DNA of 5,064 bases from NCBI GenBank assembly GCA_945872805.1, contig CAMCBE010000176.1, forward strand, positions 1-5,064, read 5' to 3'. Position numbers and translations under genes: made by a program. This DNA is from Chitinophaga pinensis. GTDB taxonomy: Bacteria; Bacteroidota; Bacteroidia; Chitinophagales; Chitinophagaceae. Below, piece after piece: positions 1 through 5,064 of the stretch (the stretch's first letter is position 1; each line of letters opens with the position of its first letter). The notes under the pieces were generated by a model. That model saw only the letters and a program-made list of their open reading frames with translations, did no database searches and was not told the origin of the DNA.

Positions 1-1410
1 CATGAACTGGAAGCAAATAAGAACCAGATCATGAGCACCTTACGAAACTATGATATCGAAATTCAAAAAATATTTGCAACTGTTGGTCCGACAGTAACAT
101 TATATGAAATTGTCCCGGCTGCTGGTGTACGAATTTCCAGGATTAAAAATTTAGAAGATGATATCGCACTTAGTCTTTCTGCTTTAGGTATCCGTATTAT
201 TGCTCCGATACCAGGAAAGGGTACAATTGGTATTGAAGTGCCAAATGTAAAGAAGAGTATAGTGGGTATGCGTTCCTTATTGGCTTCTGAAAAATTTCAA
301 AAAAACGATTATGCACTTCCTATAGCACTTGGTAAAAAAATTGACAATGAAAACTTCATTGTGGATTTAGCCGCGATGCCACATTTGCTTATGGCTGGTG
401 CTACGGGACAAGGTAAGTCTGTTGGACTGAATGCTATATTAGTATCGCTGTTATACAAAAAGCATCCATCGCAATTAAAATTTGTATTAGTCGATCCTAA
501 GAAAGTGGAACTCAGTTTATACCGAATTATCGAGAAACATTTTTTGGCGAAATTGCCTGGTGAAGAAGATGCCATCATTACAGACACTCGAAAAGTAGTG
601 AATACATTGAACGCATTGTGTATTGAGATGGATGAGCGCTATGATTTGTTAAAAGACGCAGGGTGTAGAAATATCAGGGAGTATAATGAAAAGTTTGTTA
701 GCCGAAAACTACTTCCAACCAAAGGCCATAAATTTTTACCGTTTATTGTATTGGTTATTGATGAGTTTGCTGATTTAATCATGACCGCTGGTAAGGAAAT
801 TGAAACACCAATAGCCAGGTTAGCACAATTGGCAAGAGCAATAGGAATACATTTAATTGTAGCTACACAACGCCCGTCTGTAAATATTATTACAGGAACT
901 ATCAAAGCAAATTTCCCGGCGCGTATTGCATTTAAAGTATCGTCAAAGGTTGATAGTCGAACTATCCTCGATGTAGGTGGTGCAGAGCAATTGATCGGAC
1001 GTGGAGACATGCTTGTCTCTTATATGGGAGAAGTGACAAGGGTTCAGTGTGTTTTTGTGGATACCCCCGAGGTTGAAAAGGTAGTGGATTTTATTGGCAA
1101 ACAACAAGGATACCCTTCTGCTCTTGAGCTTCCAGAAGTAGTTGATGATAAAGATGTGGATGACCGTGAAATTGATTTGCTAAGTAGGGACCCCCTTTTT
1201 AATGATGCGGCATTGTTGATTGTACAAAATCAGATGGGCTCAACTTCATTGTTGCAGCGTAGAATGAAGCTTGGATACAATCGGGCTGGTAGGTTAATGG
1301 ACCAGCTTGAGGCTGCTGGCATTGTTGGGCCAAGCAAAGGAAGTAAAGTGCGTGAGGTATTGTATAAAACCGAATATGAACTTGATCAGTATCTAAAATC
1401 CATAGAATAG
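1..1410 (+). CDS. ftsK: DNA translocase FtsK, C-terminal part (5' end outside window)
   Basis: FtsK is a septum-anchored, ATP-driven DNA pump that clears and aligns chromosome termini during division. The frame is open from base 1, and the ten codons before the first ATG (base 31) read as FtsK sequence, so that ATG is internal and the N-terminal membrane and linker parts lie upstream. Of 469 residues visible, the first 115 or so match the alpha domain (motif TVGPTVTLYEIVPA). The RecA-like motor follows, with Walker A GATGQGKS at codons 133-140 (bases 397-420), Walker B VLVIDEFADL with Asp-Glu at bases 760-765, and the ATQRPSVNIITG segment from base 862. From about base 1189 comes the winged-helix gamma domain (STSLLQRR, GYNRAGRLMDQLEAAGIVG), which in known FtsKs reads polar DNA motifs and contacts XerD. 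All key residues are present. TAG stop; lolA starts 54 bases on, probably in the same transcript. Confidence 0.97.
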   Translation, partial: HELEANKNQIMSTLRNYDIEIQKIFATVGPTVTLYEIVPAAGVRISRIKNLEDDIALSLSALGIRIIAPIPGKGTIGIEVPNVKKSIVGMRSLLASEKFQKNDYALPIALGKKIDNENFIVDLAAMPHLLMAGATGQGKSVGLNAILVSLLYKKHPSQLKFVLVDPKKVELSLYRIIEKHFLAKLPGEEDAIITDTRKVVNTLNALCIEMDERYDLLKDAGCRNIREYNEKFVSRKLLPTKGHKFLPFIVLVIDEFADLIMTAGKEIETPIARLAQLARAIGIHLIVATQRPSVNIITGTIKANFPARIAFKVSSKVDSRTILDVGGAEQLIGRGDMLVSYMGEVTRVQCVFVDTPEVEKVVDFIGKQQGYPSALELPEVVDDKDVDDREIDLLSRDPLFNDAALLIVQNQMGSTSLLQRRMKLGYNRAGRLMDQLEAAGIVGPSKGSKVREVLYKTEYELDQYLKSIE

Positions 1411-1464
1411 TCTTTTCTTTGTTGTAGGAACTTTTATTAAAGTATAATAAATTCAATTAATTGT

Positions 1465-2136
1465 ATGTATCAAAAAATAATATTGCTTTTTTTTATTAGC
1501 ATATTTTCTCTCTCCATGATACAATCGCAGGTCCCTAAAGGAATAGGGAAAAGTGATCCAGAAGCGAAAAAAGTACTTGATGCAGTGAGTGCTAAGTTTA
1601 AAACGTTTAAGACGATGAAGGCCTCGTTTACCTTGAAAATTGAAAATGCTTCAGGAAAAACGCAGGGTTCAAAATCCGGAAATATCCTCATGAAAGGAAT
1701 CAAATATCAGGTTTCTATTACAGGCCAAGAAATATTTTGTGATGGCGCAAGTATATGGACCTTGGATAAGGCTGCAAAGGAAGTACAATTGTCGACACTT
1801 GATAATGGAAGTGGCACAATAACTCCGCAAAAATTATTTACGAATTTCTATGACAAAGACTTTTTATATATTTTAACTGGCGATGCCAAACATGATGGCA
1901 AAACGTATCAAGTTATAGAATTGACACCAGTTGATAAAACCAAGTCATTTTTCAAGGTAGTGCTCGAAGTAGATAAGGTTTCGAAAGTAATTATGTCAAC
2001 TCGGGTTTTTGAAAAAACAGGCAATCGTTACTTATATGCCATCAATTCGTTTTCAACGAACACTTCAATCCCTGATGAGGCATTTGTGTATAGTGAAAAG
2101 AAGTTCCCTGGTGTTGAGGTGATTGACTTAAGGTGA
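1465..2136 (+). CDS. lolA: Outer-membrane lipoprotein carrier protein LolA
   Basis: LolA is a periplasmic chaperone that accepts lipoproteins from the inner-membrane LolCDE transporter and carries them to the outer membrane. The 223-residue product begins with a Sec signal peptide: Lys4, a hydrophobic core at about residues 5-19 and a likely cut after Ser21. There is no lipobox cysteine, so the mature protein should be soluble. The body matches the Bacteroidota LolA family as I remember it: an early helix (DPEAKKVLDAVSAKFKTFK), then strand-rich sequence with YQVSITGQEIFCDG, TPQKLFTNFYDKDFLY, IELTPVDKTKSFFKV and a C-terminal FPGVEVIDLR. Length is normal for the phylum. No Shine-Dalgarno is seen before the ATG, and the leader is AT-rich. 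Position just behind ftsK suggests co-transcription; no terminator separates them. The TGA stop touches the stop codon of the convergent ubiX. Family assignment is firm; the partner system is inferred. Confidence 0.93.
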   Translation: MYQKIILLFFISIFSLSMIQSQVPKGIGKSDPEAKKVLDAVSAKFKTFKTMKASFTLKIENASGKTQGSKSGNILMKGIKYQVSITGQEIFCDGASIWTLDKAAKEVQLSTLDNGSGTITPQKLFTNFYDKDFLYILTGDAKHDGKTYQVIELTPVDKTKSFFKVVLEVDKVSKVIMSTRVFEKTGNRYLYAINSFSTNTSIPDEAFVYSEKKFPGVEVIDLR

Positions 2137-2697
2137 TTAGTTTTTACCCCACCGGTAGGTTTTGATGTCTATGCCTGCTAAATCCAATACACGATCAACT
2201 ACGGTATAGGCCACTTCCTCGATAGTTTTTGGTTGACTGTAGAAAGATGGTGTAGCTGGACAAATTATCCCACCAGCAAGGGTAATTGTCTCCATATTTT
2301 TAATGTGTATTAGGCTATATGGAGTTTCTCTCGCTACACAGATCAACCTTCTCCTTTCCTTAAGCATTACATCGGCAGCTCGAGTAATCAGGTCGTTAGA
2401 AATTCCTCCAGCAATTCTACCTATGGTACCCATAGAGCAAGGGATGATAATCATCGTATCAAATTGACCTGAACCCGACGCAAAAGGGGCCGAAAAATCA
2501 TTTTTTTCAAAGTTTTGTATGCCAATTTCTTCATATTGGGTATTGCCTAACTCTGTTTGCCAAACCATTCGTGCGTTGTCTGAAAAAACTATCGCAAGTT
2601 CCTGCCATTGGTCATGCATTTGCTTTAATTTCTGAATGAGCAGTTGGGCATATATCGATCCACTGGCACCAGTAACAGCAATAACAATTTTCCTCAT
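2137..2697 (-). CDS. ubiX: Flavin prenyltransferase UbiX
   Basis: UbiX joins a dimethylallyl group to reduced FMN, making prenylated FMN, the cofactor of UbiD-type decarboxylases. The 186-residue protein is full length. The N-terminal flavin-binding loop reads VTGASGSIY (Ser12). The ligand residues known from Pseudomonas aeruginosa UbiX can be matched from memory: Ser12, Glu49, then with a constant offset of 16 Arg106, Lys113, Arg123, Glu124, Tyr153 and Arg169. Other family marks are APFASGSG, PCSMGTIGRIAGGISNDL, TRAADVMLKERR, RETPYSLIHIKNM and a terminal RWG. The ATG at 2697-2695 sits one residue before the usual basic pair and has no Shine-Dalgarno. No UbiD homologue is in the window, so the decarboxylase served is unknown; in a menaquinone-using group it need not be ubiquinone synthesis. 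The gene appears to be monocistronic in this window, tail-to-tail with lolA. Confidence 0.95.
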   Translation of the reverse strand: MRKIVIAVTGASGSIYAQLLIQKLKQMHDQWQELAIVFSDNARMVWQTELGNTQYEEIGIQNFEKNDFSAPFASGSGQFDTMIIIPCSMGTIGRIAGGISNDLITRAADVMLKERRRLICVARETPYSLIHIKNMETITLAGGIICPATPSFYSQPKTIEEVAYTVVDRVLDLAGIDIKTYRWGKN

Positions 2698-2763
2698 TAT
2701 AGTGGGGTTTGAAAAATAACACCTGTCGGAGCTAAAAGTTACTGAAAACGACCGAAATAAATT

Positions 2764-2791
2764 AAAATCGATTGATTTTCAGGGGGAAATC
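2764..2791. other. Two overlapping, mutually exclusive hairpins upstream of ubiX
   Basis: AAAATC (2764-2769) can pair with GATTTT (2774-2779) around a four-base loop. The same right arm, extended to GATTTTC (2774-2780), can instead pair with GGAAATC (2785-2791), with one G-T pair and a four-base loop. Both structures cannot form at once. They lie 67-94 bases upstream of the ubiX ATG and so may be in its untranslated leader if transcription starts further upstream. No -7 box with a convincing partner was found for ubiX. The arms are short and AT-rich, so chance is a fair explanation. Confidence 0.25.
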
Positions 2792-2820
2792 AAAAAATAA
2801 ACCTTAACAATACAATAAGA

Positions 2821-2906
2821 TATACCCTGTCTCGTTATAGCAGTGGTTTTTCATAGGATATTGGATTTAAAACGGGGCTGGATTTGTATCCGGGCCCTTT
2901 TTTTTT
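2821..2906 (+). ncRNA. Candidate small RNA or transcript 3' end (5' end unknown)
   Basis: The stretch ends in a good plus-strand terminator but has no plus-strand reading frame of any length. A second possible hairpin pairs ACCCTG (2824-2829) with CAGTGGT (2841-2847), with one bulged T and an 11-base loop. TGGATTT occurs twice (2862-2868 and 2879-2885), and both copies could pair with ATCC at 2888-2891. I see no TAnnTTTG promoter upstream on this strand, so the 5' boundary given here is arbitrary. The alternative is that this is the far 3' end of the ftsK-lolA message after reading antisense through ubiX. I do not recognise a known RNA family. Confidence 0.2.
2874..2906 (+). terminator. Intrinsic terminator on the plus strand, no evident upstream gene
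   Basis: GGGC-TGGAT (2875-2883) pairs with ATCC-GGGCCC (2888-2897) around loop TTGT. The stem has one G-T pair and one bulged G, a GC-rich base, and is followed at once by nine T residues (2898-2906). The shape and T-tract are those of a Rho-independent terminator acting on rightward transcription. The nearest rightward gene, lolA, stops at 2136, with ubiX on the other strand in between. It may close a small RNA, or stop lolA read-through before it enters the AOS gene in antisense. Confidence 0.65.
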
Positions 2907-2933
2907 ATAAAAAACCCTGCCGAGGCAGGGTTT
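2907..2933 (-). terminator. Intrinsic terminator of the AOS-family gene
   Basis: Read on the minus strand, AAACCCTGC (2933-2925) and GCAGGGTTT (2920-2912) form a perfect nine-base-pair stem with a four-base loop. The T run after it, overlapping the stem end, is TTTTTTAT (2914-2907). It lies 15 bases beyond the tandem stop codons TAA TAA (2951-2946) of the upstream minus-strand gene. The plus-strand side of the hairpin lacks a T-tract, so it should work in the leftward direction only. Confidence 0.85.
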
Positions 2934-2948
2934 GGTTGAGTCTGATTA

Positions 2949-4202
2949 TTATTCAGCCATTTGGGCTATTGCTTCACTCTTATATGCCCCCTCGTCTAGT
3001 TTCTTCTTAGTTTCCTCAAAGGCTGTTAGTGTTAGTCTAATATCTTCATCGGTATGTACTGCAGTTGGAATTAACCTGTAAATGATATGGCCTTTTGGAA
3101 TAACAGGGTAAACAACGATTGAACAAAAGATATTATAGTTTTCCCTCAAGTCGGTTACCATATGTGTAGCTTCTTCCACACCACCTTTCATGTAAACGGG
3201 GGTCACAACTGAATCCGTTTTTCCAATATCAAAGCCTTTTTCTTTTAGACCATGTTGAAGTTTAAGTGCGTTTTCCCAAAGTTTATTTTTAAGTTCTGGC
3301 TGAGACCTCAATAGTTCTAATCTCTTGAGATTACCCATGACAATTGGCATGGGGAGGGATTTCGCAAAAATCTGACTTCTTATATTGTATCTAACGTAGT
3401 CTATAATTTGTTTAGGGCCGGCAATAAATGCTCCTATTGACGCCATCGATTTTGCAAACGTAGAAAAATACAAATCGATTTCGTCTTGAATACCTTGCTC
3501 TTCGCCAGCGCCTGCACCTGTTTTGCCTAATGTGCCAAATCCATGAGCATCATCAACAAGGAGTCTAAACGAATATTTAGATTTTAACGCTGCGATTTCT
3601 TTTAATTTTCCTTGGTCACCAGCCATACCAAAAACACCTTCTGTGATGACAAGTATGCCGCCAGATTGTTGCTTTTCAGTTAGTGCAGAAGCCCTTTGGA
3701 GTTGTTTTTCAAAATCTGCAATATCATTATGTTTAAATACAAAACGATGCCCTGGATGAAGTCTAAGTCCATCGATTATACAAGCATGACATTCTGCATC
3801 GTAAACGATCACGTCATGTCTGCTACATAATAAATCGATTAGGCTTAATATACCTTGATAGCCAAAATTAAGTAGGATGGCATCTTCTTTCGATTCAAAG
3901 GCAGCTAATTCCCTTTCCAATTGTTCATGTTGGTTAGTGTTGCCGCTCATCATCCTCGCTCCCATTGGGGTTGCTAATCCGTATTGAACTGCAGCGTCTC
4001 CATCTGTTTTGCGAACTTCTGGGTGATTCGCCAGACCTAGGTAGTTATTTAAGCTCCATACTATTTTTTCTTTACCGCGGAAATTCATTCTATTTCCAAT
4101 TTCACCTTCCAGTTTTGGGAATGCGAAATACCCATGAGCGCGCTCACGATGTTGTCCAAGCGGTCCATAATTTTTAATAAGTCTTTCGAAGATGTCAGCC
4201 AT
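2949..4202 (-). CDS. AOS-family PLP enzyme, serine palmitoyltransferase-like
   Basis: Enzymes of the alpha-oxoamine synthase (AOS) family condense an amino acid with an acyl thioester and release CO2. Members include serine palmitoyltransferase, KBL, BioF and cysteate acyltransferase. From the ATG at 4202 the product has 417 residues. PLP-site residues are visible: His139 (DAECHAC, ring stacking), Asp217 and His220 (LLVDDAHGFGTLG), Lys251 (STFAKSMASIGAF, Schiff base) and Arg376 (YRLIPTAVHT, substrate carboxylate). The spacing of Asp, His, Lys and Arg matches Sphingomonas serine palmitoyltransferase as I recall it. The N-terminal SLNNYLGLANHPEV and PMGARMMSGN are typical of the Bacteroidota branch, for which sphingolipid or sulfonolipid base synthesis is the likely role; acyl and amino-acid specificity cannot be read here. 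The frame also opens at a TTG (4229), but the promoter's -7 box ends at 4232, so the ATG is preferred. Double TAA stop, then a terminator. Confidence 0.88.
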   Translation of the reverse strand: MADIFERLIKNYGPLGQHRERAHGYFAFPKLEGEIGNRMNFRGKEKIVWSLNNYLGLANHPEVRKTDGDAAVQYGLATPMGARMMSGNTNQHEQLERELAAFESKEDAILLNFGYQGILSLIDLLCSRHDVIVYDAECHACIIDGLRLHPGHRFVFKHNDIADFEKQLQRASALTEKQQSGGILVITEGVFGMAGDQGKLKEIAALKSKYSFRLLVDDAHGFGTLGKTGAGAGEEQGIQDEIDLYFSTFAKSMASIGAFIAGPKQIIDYVRYNIRSQIFAKSLPMPIVMGNLKRLELLRSQPELKNKLWENALKLQHGLKEKGFDIGKTDSVVTPVYMKGGVEEATHMVTDLRENYNIFCSIVVYPVIPKGHIIYRLIPTAVHTDEDIRLTLTAFEETKKKLDEGAYKSEAIAQMAE

Positions 4203-4231
4203 GTAAGTAGAATTAAGATGTTTAAGCAATG

Positions 4232-4261
4232 CAAAGATAATTTTTTAATTTTTATCACAAT
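4232..4261 (-). promoter_or_regulatory. Bacteroidota-type promoter for the AOS-family gene
   Basis: Reading leftward, ATTG (4261-4258) is one base off the -33 consensus TTTG. After an 18-base AT-rich spacer comes TATCTTTG (4239-4232), a perfect match to the -7 consensus TAnnTTTG. Transcription should start near 4226, giving a leader of roughly 24 bases before the ATG at 4202. This places the upstream in-frame TTG (4229) at or before the transcript start and supports the ATG. Confidence 0.7.
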
Positions 4262-4277
4262 ATCAGATAATCAGATA
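4262..4277. repeat. Tandem 8-base repeat, possible operator
   Basis: ATCAGATA occurs twice in immediate succession (4262-4269, 4270-4277). It lies directly beside the -33 element of the leftward promoter and about 37 bases upstream of the rightward -7 box. This position would suit a regulator acting on both divergent genes, but no regulator is encoded nearby and the repeat is AT-rich, so its role is open. Confidence 0.35.
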
Positions 4278-4313
4278 ATTGAGGTTAGGATATTCAAGAT
4301 TTGTCATTACCCG

Positions 4314-4321
4314 TATCTTTG
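4314..4321 (+). promoter_or_regulatory. -7 box of the promoter for the PafA-type phosphatase gene
   Basis: TATCTTTG is a perfect TAnnTTTG match 23 bases before the chosen ATG. The -33 element is poor: the closest reading is TTAG at 4285-4288 with a 25-base spacer, while a TTTG at 4300-4303 is too near. Start of transcription would be around 4327, leaving a short leader. A weak -33 box suggests either a weak promoter or one helped by an activator. Confidence 0.5.
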
Positions 4322-4344
4322 TTTTAATCAGTTAAATGGTAATT

Positions 4345-5064
4345 ATGCTAAAAAAGAGTCTTATTGTATTGATGTTGCTAACACAGGTTTTTGTTGTTTC
4401 AGCTCAAAAAAAGAAACTAGCTGGGCCCAAACCACGTTTAGTAGTTGGGATGGTTGTTGATCAGATGCGCTGGGACTACCTCACTCGATTTCAGAATCGA
4501 TTTGGCAAGAGAGGGTTTAAAAGGGCATTAAAAGAGGGTTTTTCTTGCGATAATACTATGATTCCTTATGCTGAAACATTAACTGCAGCAGGCCACGCTA
4601 CTATTTATACGGGTGCTGTGCCATCGATTCATGGAATTGTTGGGAATGAATGGTATGATAGATTGTTGCAAAAGCAGGTTTATTGTGTACAAGATGATTC
4701 AGTTCGTTTGTTAGGCACTAGCAAACAAGGAGACTTGATGTCTCCCAAAAACCTGCTTACAACCACTATTACTGATGAACTTATGCTAGCTACAAATTTT
4801 AGATCAAAGGTGGTTGGAGTAGCTATAAAAGACCGTGGTAGTATTTTACCGGCAGGACATACTCCAAATGCGGCCTATTGGTATGATGCCGCATCGGGTA
4901 ATTTTATAACGAGTTCTTGGTATACGAACGAACTGGCTCCTTGGGTAGCAGCATTCAATAGTAGAAAAATCGTCGACTCTCTTTATCAAATTCCTTGGAA
5001 TTTAAGTTATCCAATTTCATCATATATACAAAGTGATACGAGTGAACTTCGCTTAAAAAACAAT
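4345..5064 (+). CDS. PafA-type alkaline phosphatase, N-terminal part (3' end outside window)
   Basis: PafA-type enzymes are secreted, zinc-dependent phosphomonoesterases of the alkaline phosphatase superfamily that release phosphate from organic esters in the periplasm. The frame stays open to the right edge: 240 residues of the roughly 550 usual. A Sec signal peptide is clear: MLKK, hydrophobic core, likely cut after Ala20 (VVSA-QKK). Active-site residues known from the Chryseobacterium (Elizabethkingia) enzyme are present: Asp39 of VVDQM (zinc ligand), Thr80 of TAAGHATIYTG (nucleophile), Asn101 of GIVGNEWYD, and Lys162 and Arg164 of IKDRGSILPAGH. Thr, Asn, Lys and Arg together favour monoesterase over diesterase activity. 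The remaining metal ligands lie beyond the window. An in-frame ATG three codons upstream (4336) is possible, but 4345 gives a cleaner signal peptide. Transcribed divergently from the AOS gene. Confidence 0.88.
   Translation, partial: MLKKSLIVLMLLTQVFVVSAQKKKLAGPKPRLVVGMVVDQMRWDYLTRFQNRFGKRGFKRALKEGFSCDNTMIPYAETLTAAGHATIYTGAVPSIHGIVGNEWYDRLLQKQVYCVQDDSVRLLGTSKQGDLMSPKNLLTTTITDELMLATNFRSKVVGVAIKDRGSILPAGHTPNAAYWYDAASGNFITSSWYTNELAPWVAAFNSRKIVDSLYQIPWNLSYPISSYIQSDTSELRLKNN

Noticed and set aside
31..33. ATG at base 31 as the true start of ftsK
   Set aside because: The frame is open to base 1 and the upstream codons continue FtsK-like sequence; the protein lacks its membrane domain, so the gene is cut by the window edge.
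309..1010. Minus-strand open frames of 92 and 123 codons inside ftsK
   Set aside because: They are antisense shadows of a strongly conserved coding region, with no start signals of their own.
1443..1448. TATAAT before lolA as an internal promoter
   Set aside because: It fits the E. coli -10 box, not the Bacteroidota TAnnTTTG box. AT-rich gaps produce it by chance, although a TTTG lies at 1418-1421.
2137..2165. ACCGGT palindrome near the ubiX 3' end as a bidirectional terminator for lolA and ubiX
   Set aside because: The stem is short and imperfect, lies within ubiX coding sequence and has no T-tract in a suitable position.
2694..2735. TATTTTTC on the minus strand just before ubiX as its -7 box
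   Set aside because: It differs from TAnnTTTG at the last base, has no well-spaced TTTG, and would leave almost no leader before the ATG.
4203..4229. N-terminal extension of the AOS-family enzyme from a TTG codon at 4229 (nine more residues)
   Set aside because: The TTG lies three bases past the -7 box, at or before the expected transcript start; the ATG at 4202 gives the usual family N-terminus.
4134..4460. Plus-strand open frame of 108 codons across the divergent promoter region
   Set aside because: It overlaps the AOS gene in antisense, the promoters and the start of the phosphatase gene in another frame, and its product resembles nothing known to me.

Overview
The window looks like ordinary chromosomal DNA of a member of the Bacteroidota. 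The evidence is the AT-rich composition, the absence of Shine-Dalgarno sequences, two perfect Bacteroidota-type -7 boxes (TAnnTTTG), and proteins that read like Bacteroidota versions: FtsK, LolA, an AOS-type PLP enzyme and a PafA-type phosphatase. A Chitinophagales or Sphingobacteriales relative is my guess from the wording of the proteins; I could not test it.

Layout. Bases 1-1410 (+) are the C-terminal motor and DNA-reading part of the DNA translocase FtsK, cut by the left edge. After a 54-base gap comes lolA (1465-2136, +), probably in the same transcript. Its stop codon directly abuts the stop codon of ubiX (2137-2697, -), which encodes flavin prenyltransferase. Bases 2698-2948 carry no protein gene. 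They hold overlapping hairpins upstream of ubiX and two terminators that face each other with touching T-tracts: one for the minus-strand gene to the right, and one on the plus strand with no obvious gene of its own. An AOS-family PLP enzyme, serine palmitoyltransferase-like, fills 2949-4202 (-). A 142-base divergent promoter region follows, with a TATCTTTG box on each strand and an 8-base tandem repeat between them. Bases 4345-5064 (+) begin a secreted PafA-type alkaline phosphatase, cut by the right edge.

How the genes relate. Most of the genes touch the cell envelope or core metabolism: chromosome segregation at the septum (FtsK), lipoprotein transport to the outer membrane (LolA), cofactor supply for UbiD-type decarboxylases (UbiX), probable sphingolipid or sulfonolipid base synthesis (AOS enzyme), and periplasmic phosphate release (PafA). 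They do not form one pathway. I found no mobile element, CRISPR array, tRNA, rRNA or defence system, and no convincing novel multigene system. The most unusual signal is the orphan plus-strand terminator at 2874-2906, which implies either a small RNA or a long lolA 3' end running antisense through ubiX.
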